A stretch of DNA of 64,000 nt from Euborellia annulipes (lineage: Eukaryota; Arthropoda; Insecta; Dermaptera; Anisolabididae), in assembly GCA_023213315.1 (NCBI GenBank), contig JAKCPI010005430.1:124001-188000 (forward strand), given 5' to 3'. The notes beneath the pieces were generated by a model. It saw nothing but the letters and a program-made list of their open reading frames with translations. It was not told the origin of the DNA and did no database searches. Both the position numbers and the translations under genes were made by a program. Positions 10,725-19,862 of this stretch are shown one piece after another. How positions within the stretch are numbered: position 1 is the first letter of the stretch; each line of letters opens with the position of its first letter.

Positions 10725-11011
10725 CTGACAGTCGAGGCATCTGCAATGGTCGCTCATTTTGCATGTGATGCCCCATTGTGCAGCCACAGCTCGATACAGT
10801 TCTTTGCTCGATTTGTAGAGAATTTCCCGCCCTAGAGGACTCGCATTTCCATCTACATTTCCCTGACTCTCGCCTTCACGCTGACCGTCTTCCTCTCTTC
10901 TTCTTCTTCTTCACCATTAGTCTCGCCAGAATTCTCTGTTGCTGTTTCTCTTGATGTCTCGTTACTCGTCTCTGTCGCCGTTGCAGTTGCAGCTGCTGCG
11001 GCAGCAGCCGT
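10725..11011 (-). CDS. middle coding exon of the PPSY/CIIL gene, frame broken by 2 bp
   Basis: The acceptor is strong (a T10 tract, then TTATGTCAG). The exon opens TAAAAAAATATATETSNETS, goes on to a Glu-rich tract, then changes frame and continues GREILYKSSKELYRAVAAQW, GITCKMSDHCRCLDCQ, ending at CAG|GTCTCA. The first frame stops at TAG (10853-10855); the second is closed upstream by TGA (10911-10913). Length is 287 nt. Two fewer bases in the GAA/GA tract (10891-10912) would give 95 codons in phase 0 at both ends, matching both neighbours. So either a real 2-bp insertion inactivates this allele or the assembly is wrong. The Cys/Trp-rich part looks conserved; its function is unknown. Confidence 0.75.
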
Positions 11012-11204
11012 CTGACATAATAAAAAAAAAATTCAATCACAATCGAGTGTAGCTATATATCTTCTTATTAAAAAAAGATTAATTATGTTACGGCTTTAAA
11101 AATGAAAGGAGACATTCCCTTGTCTTTGAATTCAGAGTTGGTATATAACAATTAAAGGTATGTGCAAGAGGAAACGGGACGCATGTTGTAAGAAGCAGGA
11201 AAGA

Positions 11205-11282
11205 AAACACCAGCCTTAGTTCGGCTAACTCGTGGTCGTCATATACGTACTCACAAAGTGTGAGACCCTGAGTATCATGGGG
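11205..11282 (-). repeat. SINE-like family I fragment
   Basis: AACTCGTGGTCGTCATATACGTACTC and GTGAGACCCTGAGTATC match the conserved head of family I, seen also at 16010-16195, 17725-17815, 34398-34570, 40870-40955, 50920-51032 and 61072-61125. Read on the minus strand, the core translates as EYVYDDHELAEL, like the other copies. Confidence 0.65.
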
Positions 11283-11411
11283 AGCGCTAAGAAAATACGA
11301 GAACAGTAGTTTGAAAATTTTTCTGGGTCGGGATGGATGGTCCAGGTGATCCCCAAAAGAATAAATTTTAAAGAATATAAAATTTTTTTTATAATTTCTA
11401 ACAGCGTTTAA

Positions 11412-11658
11412 CCTCATATACCAAACGTCGCGGGTTCGGACCCCAGGCAGTCCGATGATTTTATTTAAGCCAATTGGATACCAAATGGCTTAAATAAGAA
11501 TGCCTGGACCCCATATATGTATATTTATTTAATAACGGATATCGTTTAAAGTCTTATATGGCCTGAGTTGCCGAAAAGACTGTGTGAATGTGTGTGTGAG
11601 TGTGAGTGTGAATGAGAAAAAAGTGTGAATGTTTAAAAAAAAAAAAAAAAAAAAAAAA
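11412..11658 (+). mobile_element. SINE, family G, 5'-truncated, TSD ACAGCGTTTAA
   Basis: The copy starts within the tRNA-like head (ATACCAAACGTCGCGGGTTC), keeps the B-box-like GGTTCGGACC and the tail GTCTTATATGGCCTGAGTTG, and ends in a poly(A) of about 24. It is flanked by ACAGCGTTTAA at 11401-11411 and 11659-11669. The variable-length duplication and A-tail show insertion by LINE-type target-primed reverse transcription. Confidence 0.9.
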
Positions 11659-11669
11659 ACAGCGTTTAA

Positions 11670-12072
11670 AAAATTATATTTTTATTATTATTTTTTTAAT
11701 CGGTACACGGTAGGCCTGGGTGCAAAGGGAAGTAGCCTATACTCCCCTTAAATTAGATTCTAGTTGATTCTAGTACGATTCTAGTTGAAAAAAATGATTT
11801 TGTTTGAAAATTATTTCCAATTAATGTTTTAAACATTAATTCTATTTTTTGAACCAGAATGAGATAAAACGTAAAATGGACCATTTGATTCATCTTAATG
11901 TTTTTATTAATCACTAAATGAGGCAATTAGCATCTCTCTTTTTCTCTCTCTTAATGACTTTCTGAACTTAAAAATGTTGTAATTGTGCAAAAAGTCATTT
12001 TATCTTGTTTGAGAAAATCTATTAAATTTATTCTAAGTTGTTATCAATTAAAATTCGAATATAAGTAGGCTA
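11670..12072. other. intronic AT-rich DNA
   Basis: Nothing recognised. A direct ATTCTAGTTGA repeat lies near 11756-11786. The final bases, GTAGGCTA, are the left duplication of the hAT element that follows. Confidence 0.45.
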
Positions 12073-12428
12073 CAGGGATGGACAAAATCCTTGTCAAAAG
12101 GATTAGCGATCCGATCCGGCGATACGACAATCCGCTAATCCGATCCGATTTAGAAAAAGGATCGCTGTTCCGATCCGTAAATCCAGATCCGCGATCCGAA
12201 AATCCGAACCGGACTTTTTAGGCTTTTGGATGAATCAAAAAGATAAATGTTTATTAAAAAGTAAAAGATTTTCAAGGATTGGCAATCCTCTGAAAAGGAT
12301 TTACTTAGATCAAGAAAGCAAAAATGATTTCGATCCAGTTTCAAGATCCTCAAAAAAAAAAGAAAGGATTTCGATCCAGATCCAAAAATCCTGAATTTAA
12401 ATCCAAAAAGATCGCGATCCTGTCCGTG
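12073..12428. mobile_element. hAT MITE, family E, rich in GATCC motifs (TSD GTAGGCTA)
   Basis: The ends are CAGGGATGGACAAAATCC and GATCGCGATCCTGTCCGTG, with GTAGGCTA repeated exactly at 12065-12072 and 12429-12436. The body holds more than ten CGATCC/GGATC motifs in both orientations. Such subterminal repeats are typical transposase-binding sites in hAT elements. A worn copy lies at about 35280-35490. The open frame on the minus strand is a shadow. Confidence 0.88.
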
Positions 12429-12436
12429 GTAGGCTA

Positions 12437-13342
12437 CTAATTTTTTTGAGCATAAATTGAAACCCTTTAAAAATATTTTTTCAATTGTTGTCCTCTGCTC
12501 ACACAATCTCACCCTTGACTCTGTTCAAAATAGAATAGTAATTAATTTGTCCGAATAAATCTTGATCGAGCAGACAAACATCAAGATTCGATTGGAAATT
12601 GCTTCGTTTGATGAATAGATTTTTAATTTGTCAGGTGAAGTGTGTGATTCATTGTTTGTCCAAATGTATTTTTAGGGTGTGGCTCCGCTGAAACAGACCT
12701 TGACCCCGGTATGGATTAAATAAAAAAAAAAAAAAAAAAAAACATTCGGTGAATATAATATAAATATCAACAATATATAAAATTTCTATAGGGAATTCGA
12801 ATGTATTGGAAACAGCTTAAGACAGATGGCGCAATTATTCTTGAATGGACATAAACTTCTTTCAATTTAAAAAAAAATAAATTTCACAATTAATTTAATG
12901 AAAATTACTAGTAGAAGTCAGTTAGAGAAGACATTTGTAAAGAAAAATAAATTTTTTCTTTTTGCAGATCTTTTATTACAAAGACAACTGCTAATGCGCA
13001 GTTGCTAAGAGTGAATTTTTAATTAAAATTGATATAGCGGTGTCAATACACAAAACAAAATGTTATAGCAATATTTTTTTTTTACTTTTTTATTTAAACT
13101 ACAACAAACAAATGAATAATAATTATAATTTTGAGAACATACATTTGGAAATCCCCTGCAACCACACGACATCGTCCTCTTCGAAAGAGTAGATTCGTTT
13201 GTAGTTTCGTATTTTTTATTCATAGTAAAATAATGTAACACAAGATTATAGATTTATTTCGTTTTAGTTTATTTTTTTTTTTTTGTTAAATTTTATATGA
13301 GATGAACTTTGAAACGTTGGTTTGACTTCTCATTCTGAAGTA
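12437..13342. other. intronic AT-rich DNA
   Basis: No exon is supported. The 72-codon minus frame at 13023-13241 has no splice context or motif. A CAGATGGCGC phrase at about 12823 resembles the core of insulator-type sites but is isolated. Confidence 0.45.
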
Positions 13343-13450
13343 GGAGGGTGTGAGTGCCTTACCGGTTGCTCCCTCAGAGAGCGCCCTAAAGCCACCCCTT
13401 GGTGACCTCGCCAACCACCCTCTCTCGCGGTTCGTTCAAATTAATTCTAA
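13343..13450. other. GC-richer segment with possible minus-strand donor
   Basis: On the minus strand the segment reads through GGTGGCTTTAGGGCGC and reaches AACCG|GTAAGG, a good donor-like site. Reading frames are open on both strands, as expected for any GC-rich islet, and none is recognised. It lies within the intron between 11.0 and 17.9 kb, so an alternative exon is possible but unproven. Confidence 0.25.
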
Positions 13451-13572
13451 ATTATGGGGGGTATATTTTTTTGAATTCACAATAGAGTTTCGATCTCTAA
13501 AGGGTCATTCTCAGATAAGAAGCTTCAATTCTTAATATGGGCATAATAACCGTCCAATTATAAGCACACTTT

Positions 13573-14135
13573 CAGGTCTATTCTCTAAAAACAGACGTTT
13601 TTTTTTTTTTTTTTTAATTCTTTATTTACCGGCTGTACACCCGAGGTCATTCAGCCCTCCATATTTTTTGGTTACAATTTTGTACATATAAAAAACACAT
13701 TGATAAATACATAGTTACAGACAGCAAACAGACGTTAAAATTTAAAATCAACAAATGGGTGTTAAAAAGTAATGTAAAAATAATCAGCGTTAAAAAATGC
13801 TATTCTCTAAACATAGTTTTAACAGCGACGTTAACATGTTGCTTTTATTTCAATGCTATCAAAATCATAACCTTAATTTTTAGGTTAAGGATGCCATTTT
13901 TATTTTAAACACGACGTTAAAATATTAAAGGCACCCCCTAGACATGGCATTAATTTTTAACACTATTTACTAAATGTTAACGCTTTGGCTTTAAAGTTTT
14001 TGTTTACAGAATAGCTATTTGAGGCAAGGAAGTGGTTTTGAATAGCATTTTTTAACGCTGAATGTTTCTATAATAATTTTTAACACCCATTTGTTTATTT
14101 TAAATTTTAACGTCTGTTTTTAGAGAATAGACCTG
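13573..14135. mobile_element. 563-bp fold-back element with a LINE tail inserted in its left arm
   Basis: The ends are inverted copies (CAGGTCTATTCTCTAAAAAC and its complement). Pairing continues through AACGTCTGTTTT..., TTTAACACCCATTTG and further for about 100 bp. The left arm is split at 13598 by a retroposed insert. Deleting the insert restores the arm. No coding capacity is seen and no clear target duplication was found. Confidence 0.8.
13598..13725 (-). mobile_element. 5'-truncated LINE 3' end with poly(A), TSD AAACAGACG
   Basis: On the minus strand it ends GGGCTGAATGACCTCGGGTG, TACAGCCGGTAAATAAAGAA and an A18 tail. Identical AAACAGACG copies flank it (13589-13597 and 13726-13734). A 'GAATGACCTCGG...' tail before poly(A) is familiar from jockey-like non-LTR elements, but only about 110 bp remain, so the clade is a guess. 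Confidence 0.75.
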
Positions 14136-14159
14136 TTTTGTTTCTTTTTTTAAATTCAT

Positions 14160-14335
14160 TTAAGGTCTTTTTTTTGACATCGGAGGCCAATTAGACACCA
14201 TCCCTATTTGTTTCAATTGATTGGTATCCAATTCCATTTAAATAAATTGTGTCACCTAGGACGGGATGTGAACCCGCGACCCTTGGTACCAATGGCCAGC
14301 ACGCTAACCACGAAGGCTCGACGGTCACTTTGTTT
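14160..14335 (-). mobile_element. SINE, family H
   Basis: Read on the minus strand it has a tRNA-like head (TTCGTGGTTAGCGTGCTGG as A box, GGGTTCACATCC as B box), an inverted AATTGGATACC/GGTATCCAATT middle and a tail TAATTGGCCTCCGATGTC. Other copies lie at 18560-18650, 21372-21450, 28565-28625, 33872-33950, 51317-51500 and 57405-57575. Confidence 0.75.
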
Positions 14336-14399
14336 CTTAAAATATAGTATATTAGAGACTCTACTATAATGCAGATAAATTTAATTTTTTTTTTTTTTT

Positions 14400-14695
14400 T
14401 CTTCGAAGTGATCACATCAAAAGTTTGTTGTCTAAATTTTAATGGAAATACACGTTTTATAGCCCAAAAAAGTGGGCCTCTGTCTGTCTGTGCGTGTAAA
14501 AAATATTTCCAAAGCAAAAAGGGCTACGAGGGAGTTCAGTGGTTTTCAACAATAAATTCTGCCAAAGAGTACTAGTATTTTACATTTTTTAACGATTAAA
14601 ATTAATTAACCATCAATTGATTGAATCCCACCTTACTCTTGTACCCACTATTTTCGATTATCAAAGGTAGGGGTGGATATGTAGGGATTGGGATA
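14400..14695 (-). mobile_element. diverged family F copy
   Basis: GCCTCTGTCTGTCTGTGCGTG, GCCAAAGAGTACTAGTATTT and CACCTTACTCTTGTA occur in the family order, followed by a broken TTTTCGATTATCAAAGGTAGG hairpin piece. The copy is older than those at 31417 and 39695. Confidence 0.55.
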
Positions 14696-15180
14696 GCAGT
14701 CACGCCACATTTATTATATATATTATATAAATAAATTATATAAATTATAAACATACATATAAATACATAATAATAATGCTATTTTTATATTATTAAAAAC
14801 TAAATATTTTTATTATTAATCCGTTAATTGACCGCAAAAAGTCATAATATGTGGAGTATATTTTCCAATTAATAGCAAGTTTGAATCCCCGAGGTGCAGA
14901 AATTGCAAAATAGAGGGCAAATATATAAATATGTTTGGTGATGATGAATTAAATTTTTCAACATCCACGTGGGACTCGCAATGTAAACTTTATGATGTTG
15001 TCATTCAACTGCTGCTATTATTAAAAGCATTCGCTCTATTATTTACTGTTAATAGTAGCCTTTAGCAATGAGTTTAAAATCTCGTGAAAAATTTTAATCC
15101 ATATTTGATGGCGCCTTCGCAATATTCCCTCTCTCATATTTTACAAGTGGAAATTATTATTAAATTTGCGTTGATGGTCA
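14696..15180. other. intronic AT-rich DNA
   Basis: Short AT-rich palindromes such as TTATATATATTATATAA lie near 14710-14750. No repeat family or exon is recognised. Confidence 0.45.
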
Positions 15181-15250
15181 CGGGGGACAACGAAAGAGGA
15201 GTCGGGCTGGTCCCCAATGGATTCGTTCTGCTACTCTTGGTTAGAAAATA
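15181..15250. other. small GC-balanced islet of unknown nature
   Basis: The segment GGGGGACAACGAAAGAGG ... GATTCGTTCTGCTACTC is open in more than one frame on both strands. The plus frame from ATG 15174 runs 26 codons and the minus frame follows CTAACCAAG, an acceptor-like site. Neither is recognised. It may be a short exon, an enhancer or a transposon fragment. Confidence 0.2.
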
Positions 15251-15318
15251 ATTTGATATTCTTTATAACTTTGCCTGTTAGAAATTTAATTTAATTTTAC
15301 TTTTAATTTTCATATAAG

Positions 15319-15586
15319 CCCCCGGATCTGGCGTAGTAGGTAGCGTGCCTACCTCCTATACCAAACGTCGCGGGTTCGGACCCAGGCAGTCCAATGATTT
15401 TATTTAAGCTATTTGGATACCAGATGGCTTAAATAGAAATGCCTCAACCCCAAATTGATTTATTAATTACAACGGTTATCGTCAAAGTCTTATATGGCCT
15501 AAGTTGCCGAAAAGACTGTGTGAATGTGTGTGTGAGTGTGAGTGTGAATGAGAAAAAAGTGTGAATGTTTAAAAAAAAAAAAAAAA
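15319..15586 (+). mobile_element. SINE, family G, full-length copy (TSD TCATATAAG)
   Basis: The head CTGGCGTAGTAGGTAGCGTG fits an A box and GCGGGTTCGGACCC a B box, so an internal RNA polymerase III promoter is likely. Next comes a hairpin-like TTTAAGC..GCTTAAAT block, then GTTATCGTCAAAGTCTTATA, the core TATGGCCTAAGTTGCCGAAA, a GTGTGAGTGT run and poly(A). TCATATAAG flanks it at 15310-15318 and 15587-15595. Confidence 0.92.
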
Positions 15587-15659
15587 TCATATAAGTCTTT
15601 TCATTTTGGTGGTGCCAGAGGAATCGTCATTAAAATATGATATGATAGCTTTTTCTAAA

Positions 15660-15775
15660 TTAAAAAAATCCGGTGTGACTGAACGCACAGAACACTTTTT
15701 CTTAGGTAATCGAAAGTTGTTGTGTGCTGTCTGACCAGATTTTTTTGTGACGAGATATATTTGGTTGCCCTTAGC
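15660..15775 (+). mobile_element. family F hairpin fragment
   Basis: AAATCCGGTGTGACTGAACG, CACAGAACACTTTTTCTTAG, GGTAATCGAAAGTTG and CTGACCAGATTTTTTTGTG follow the order of the ~95-bp family F hairpin and the first bases beyond it. The rest of the element is absent. Confidence 0.65.
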
Positions 15776-16009
15776 ACCTTAGTTCCAAATTTGACCACTT
15801 ACATAAGTAATAAAAAAGTCAATTGAGTCAAAATTTCCATAGGCTCTATGTATTTCAATTGTATTTTAAATGTTGACTACTTGAAATAAACTATGGTTAT
15901 TTTTCAAATTATAATGTGTTGTTTGGATATTTTATACACAATAGAGAATTCTAAATAAATAAATTCTTCGCCCTATGCTATGCGGGGTCGGCGGACCTAA
16001 CTTTCTCTC

Positions 16010-16195
16010 TCCAGCCCTAACATTCGTTGTGGCGACCGGAAGAAATAGGACAGGCCGGCCCGTCGCACGGTCTGACGCTTTTTGAAAAGAGGAAGGAAGA
16101 GACAGGCAAATAAAGAACTGAAAGACTGCCTGTCCCAGCTCGGGCAGCTCGTGGTCGCCATCCACGTACCCACAAGATATGGGCCCCTGAGCGAA
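16010..16195 (-). mobile_element. SINE-like family I, longest copy in minus orientation
   Basis: On the minus strand it runs from CAGGGGCCCATATCTTGTGG through GGATGGCGACCACGAGCTGC to CAGACCGTGCGACGGGCC and TTCCGGTCGCC. It matches the plus-strand copy at 34398-34570 along nearly its whole length. No clear duplication or poly(A) was found, so the SINE label rests on size and dispersal. It supplies the 77-residue frame at 15932-16165. Confidence 0.7.
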
Positions 16196-16200
16196 TTTTA

Positions 16201-16212
16201 GCTGTCTGGGTA
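16201..16212. repeat. lone family Q terminus
   Basis: GCTGTCTGGGTA equals the end of the palindromic Q elements at 2292-2384 and 34233-34338. It abuts the family I copy, so it is probably the remnant of an element cut by a later insertion. Confidence 0.45.
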
Positions 16213-16239
16213 CCTAACTTAAATATAAAATTTCAATCT

Positions 16240-16425
16240 CATAGGTCATTTCCTTCATCCTTAATATCGTCAAACACAGGCACCCACCCTCAGACAGACC
16301 ATGTTGCGAAAACCGCTTTTTTGGACTCCCGAACCTCAAAACATGTATTTCCATCAAGATCTCGACATTGAATTTTTGACATGATTTCATTACTTTCACA
16401 TATATAGGTAAGAGAAAGTAATAAA
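16240..16425 (+). mobile_element. family F fragment
   Basis: AAATTTCAATCTCATAGGTCA, CAGACAGACCATGTTGCG, AAACCGCTTTTTTGGACTCC and ATCTCGACATTGAATTTTTG match the 3' half of family F in the orientation of 31417-32066, ending with GGTAAGAGAAAGTAA. Confidence 0.7.
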
Positions 16426-17216
16426 AAAGGACTTTATAATTATTATAATATAGGCCTATAAATATATTTCATGTTATTGCGGAGTGAAAATAAAGTACAA
16501 TGATTAATTTTAATTAATACATAGAGATTTCAATTGCCAATAATTCAATATGTTCGGTAGGCGGAGCATTTGTAATAAAATTATTATACATCCCCTCCCA
16601 CCCACCCCTTCACCATTCACAATTTTAATCTTCTAGTAAATTGATCCATTCCCGAAACGTGATTGCTTTTAATTAAAGCGATTACTCTTCTTTAAACTCT
16701 CAATTTTAATTATTCGCGAGGCTCTGGGTTCCAAATCTGATTAGCCTAATCCAGCGATTATCAATTATCGCGATTCGATAATTGGAGTTTACCAACTGCG
16801 ATGTTAATAAACGCCAAAGCAAATTGATCTTTACAGCTCCCCCCCCCCCCCACCCCCCACGCTCACAAAAAAATTGTTTCGTTCACTCATTTTCAAATTT
16901 ATTTTTAATCAATTTCACCAATACTAAATTTTTTTAATTAATTTCGAAAATAAATTTTATTTTTAAATTTGAATGAAATAATATAAAGCGAGTTCTAAAC
17001 CATATAAAAAATGGTTTAGAACTTTTACTCGCTTTACATTATTTCTGTATTAATAGCAGTCAGCCATTAAAAATATTACAAGTATCTAATGAAATAAGTG
17101 AAAACAAATTTTTTCTTTATCTCTGGTAGAAGTTCAATACCACAGTATGTATTAATTATATAATATAAAGACTTAAAATGCGAACACATTTATTAGTTGT
17201 GTAATGTAAATCAGGA
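16426..17216. other. AT-rich DNA with one short hairpin
   Basis: No exon. A near-perfect hairpin at about 16976-17045 (AATATAAAGCGAGTTCTAAAC against GTTTAGAAC...CTCGCTTTACATT) encloses a 7-base loop and is probably a tiny fold-back repeat. C-rich runs lie at 16838-16858. Confidence 0.5.
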
Positions 17217-17298
17217 GCAGTCGTGGCCGAGTGGTTAAGGCGTCTGACTAGAAATCAGATTCCCTCTGGGAGCGTAGGTTCGAATCCTACCGACTGCG
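17217..17298 (+). tRNA. tRNA-Ser (anticodon AGA)
   Basis: The 82-nt gene folds as a class II tRNA. The acceptor pairs GCAGTCG with CGACTGC before a G discriminator. The A box is TGGCCGAGTGG. The anticodon stem TCTGA/TCAGA closes the loop CTAGAAA, giving AGA. A variable arm (CCCTCTGGGAG) and the T-arm GTAGGTTCGAATCCTAC follow, with a canonical B box. No intron is present, and a T10 terminator follows. It decodes UCU (with I34, also UCC and UCA). The gene appears functional and lies upstream of and antisense to the middle intron of the minus-strand gene. Confidence 0.97.
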
Positions 17299-17305
17299 TA
17301 TAATA

Positions 17306-17315
17306 TTTTTTTTTT
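17306..17315 (+). terminator. RNA polymerase III terminator of tRNA-Ser
   Basis: A run of ten T residues starts 7 bases after the tRNA end. Polymerase III stops at runs of four or more T on the coding strand. Confidence 0.85.
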
Positions 17316-17724
17316 AAATAAATTTAATATACAAAAATTAACTAAAAATTACAAACATTATATTTGAAATTGTTCATTTTAATTATTATAGTTCGCAAAG
17401 GCTCGCTAAATGAAAAACCATGTTTTTATTCTCTGTTCGGGACAGTGAATAAAAAAGACCTCTAAAAGATATCATGCCTTTATTTTAATTTTTTTCGGCA
17501 GACGTATGCCTTATATAGAATTCTAACAAAAAAGACCTTGGTTTTATTAATAAATAGTTAGTGGTTTTCATACTATAGTTATAGTTTGTTCAAAACAATT
17601 GCGAGAAGAACGATTTTACAGATGATATTTTTAGGTGATTTATACCATTTTCTTGGTACAAATATTAAATAATCAACAAAATTTATTTTCAGTAAATTGG
17701 TTAATAATAAGACCAACAAAAAGG
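17316..17724. other. AT-rich intronic DNA
   Basis: No recognised repeat or exon between the tRNA-Ser terminator and the family I fragment. Confidence 0.45.
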
Positions 17725-17815
17725 AAAAGGAAAAGTGCCAGTCCTAACTCGGATAACTCGTGGTTGTCATTTACGTACTGACAAAATGCGAGCCCCTGAG
17801 TATAAGTGGTAACCA
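17725..17815 (-). repeat. SINE-like family I fragment
   Basis: TCGGATAACTCGTGGTTGTC, ATTTACGTACTGACAAAATG and GAGCCCCTGAGTATA give the conserved head. On the minus strand the frame reads QGLAFCQYVNDNHELSELGL. It sits about 90 bp from the donor of the exon at 17902-18026, inside the intron. Confidence 0.65.
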
Positions 17816-17901
17816 GCAAATAATAAATAAATGGATAGGTAATAAATAATAACATCTTTATTATATATAAGAACAGAAACAAGTATAGAGTTAAAACTTG
17901 C

Positions 17902-18026
17902 CTCTGCCAAGACGTGTTCGTATGAAGGCGGCGGCGATGATGGTATCGGTTCATGCACTGGCACAGAAGATGTCGGAGTTGAAGATGCCATTTCAGGACA
18001 GTTGGGCATCCGTTTGTATTTTAGCC
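17902..18026 (-). CDS. first recognised coding exon of the PPSY/CIIL gene, GC donor
   Basis: The exon follows a T-rich tract and ATTAAAG. It reads LKYKRMPNCPEMASSTPTSS, then SVPVHEPIPSSPPPSYEHVL and AE, in phase 0. The border GCAGAG|GCAAGT lacks GT but is the textbook form of the minor GC-AG donor class. The ATG at 18009 or, with better context (GAAATGG), 17991 could be the start; the frame is open upstream to the acceptor, so earlier exons are also possible. PPSY is a PPxY motif of the kind bound by WW domains such as those of Nedd4-type ligases. With the other two exons the protein would be about 165-171 residues. Not identified. Confidence 0.7.
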
Positions 18027-19211
18027 CTTTAATAAAAAAATTTAACTATTCATAAAAAAAATTGGAATGGAAATGTAACATGTTATTTTAAAACAGTTGA
18101 AAAATAATTTTAAAAATTTTATTGTGTATGTGATGTGAGATGTGTCATCAGTATTTGAAGTCGGTTGAAACATTTTTGATGCCCAAAATTTAAAAATAAC
18201 CTCAATATTTTATAAAAAGTTATAAGAGATCTCTTTGAGTGGGAAAGAGCCTTTAAAGATATGCAACCAAAAATAAGCGCGCGCGTGTATGGTTGCATAT
18301 TAGGAAAATTGCAGGCAAAAATCGATATTCTTTTCTTAATTAGAAATAAGTAAGATTATTTGTGTATAGAGGTATACTGGTATTATAAATTTTGAGTTGA
18401 ATGGGAAAAAATTAGGGGCGGGGGGAGGGGGGAAAAAAAAAGAATGTAGTTCTGAGGATAAAAATAGAAAATTTTATCGATTTTTGCCTTCCGTTGACAG
18501 CTATTCAAGAATTAAGGAAATTAAATGTAAGGTATTTTTTTTTTATTTATGTGTTAAATTTTGGGATTTAAGGCCATTTAGACCCTGTCCCTAATTATTT
18601 CAATTGATTCGTAGCTAAATTCCAACAAATAAATTCCACTAACAATTGTAAGAAAAAAAAAAATGGAAAATATTTTAAAAGAATGTTGAAATTCATGAAA
18701 AATTTTTGAAGAATGAAGAATACAAAAAAGATAAGGAACCTCTTTTATATGTTTTCTAGTAGCGTTTCCAGAATTCTGAAACGACTAGGAGTGATTTAAT
18801 ATCAATATATTCCAATTCGGAGAGAAGTTATTGTTGATGTTAGAAATTAGGAAGAGCAAGTAAGTACAAATGCAGCAAAAAACAGACTTTGGACGCCAAA
18901 TGCCGAAGGAGACATTTCGGACGAAATTTATTTGTGGATCTTGAGTCCTTATATATTGTTTATATACAAAGTTGTCATGATTCTTGATGCACAAAAAGCC
19001 CACAAAAAGGACTGGAGATGAACATTTTGTTTGAAAAGTCTATCTATTGTATCCAAAGACTTTTCTTTTTTTCCTGTACCCGTACTTGTTCTTCCTAATA
19101 TTTTGTTTTAAATGGATAATAAACCCTTTCTGACTGACATTTTTTAAATTAATAAGTTTTTTTTTATCTCTTTTTGGCTACAGGTGCCATTTATTTATAT
19201 AATTTAAATAC
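18027..19211. other. AT-rich DNA with a SINE H fragment
   Basis: A family H tail (TAAGGCCATTTAGACCCTGT) lies at about 18560-18650. A 72-codon minus frame at 18785-19003 (MGFLCIKNHDNFVYKQY...) is not recognised and has no clear splice borders. A GCGCGCG-rich hairpin-like GTGTATGGTTGCATAT phrase lies at 18260-18300. No gene is supported. Confidence 0.45.
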
Positions 19212-19255
19212 AGAGTACCGATAGCTACTGGGGGACGTTCCACACGTTGATTGCT
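19212..19255 (+). repeat. family P block
   Basis: TACCGATAGCTACTGGGGG and GACGTTCCACACGTTGATTG match blocks at 9815, 46760 (reversed) and 57275 (reversed). At 57245 the same block follows CTGAAGAAGGCC...GTGGCCGAAA, so it is probably the end of a retroelement or fold-back family. Confidence 0.5.
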
Positions 19256-19689
19256 CTGGACAATGATTGTAGTCTTCCCTCGGCATATAAGAGACTTAAA
19301 ATGTATATAGTTTGTAGAAAAATGTTTTGTTATTGTTATTATTTCATTGTACTACACTCTTTGTAAATGGATAGGGATAAATAAATAAAAATAAATTTGG
19401 TAAATTAAAAATTTCACAAATAAAATTACACTTAGGTCCAGCTTAACGCCGGAATACATTCTAATAAATTCCGAAACAGCGTTAAACGACATCTTCTTAA
19501 CACTTAAATAAAACCACACTTCATCTTGCTTTCTATAAAATTTTGTGAAAAGGCCAGCGATAAGCGGAGATTAATGTATTTCAACTAAATATTGATCCAG
19601 TGTCTCAAAGAGGGAAGGGAATTATGATATACATTTAATTAATATGATGTGTTGAGTTTAATTAAGAAGCAGGAGCAATACGATAGTTA
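19256..19689. other. AT-rich DNA
   Basis: No exon or recognised repeat. The phrase ACGCCGGAATACATTCTAAT near 19447 is unmatched in the window. Confidence 0.4.
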
Positions 19690-19862
19690 ATTACCTAGAG
19701 GGCGCCAGGAGAAGGCGAGGCGCCTGCGAGGTCGCGCGGCTTGCGCGCCGCCAGCGCCCTCTACGTTGGCGCCCCTCGGGCGCGACGTCTCGGCGCCCTC
19801 GTTGCTCCCACTCCCCCGTGGACCAATGGTCGCGGATTTATCGTACACGGGATTTACACAGC
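19690..19862. promoter_or_regulatory. CpG-rich islet with CCAAT box and CTCF-like cores
   Basis: About 170 bp are dense in CG dinucleotides within DNA otherwise poor in them. It contains GGACCAATGGTC (a CCAAT box on the plus strand) and two AGAGGGCGC cores in opposite orientation (CCTAGAGGGCGCC at 19697-19709 and its complement in GCGCCCTCTACG near 19753). These fit the constant part of the CTCF motif. An unmethylated promoter or boundary element is likely. The open frame here (MAPLGRDVSAPSLLPLPRG...) follows from the GC content and is not recognised. Confidence 0.45.

Noticed and set aside
14191..14575. Opposed 108- and 68-codon frames
   Set aside because: They cover SINE H and a worn family F copy, with a T-run coding for poly-Phe or poly-Lys.
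16976..17045. Hairpin resembling a microRNA precursor
   Set aside because: The stem is nearly perfect with a 7-base loop and AT-rich, like the other small fold-backs here. No mature-strand evidence is possible from sequence alone.
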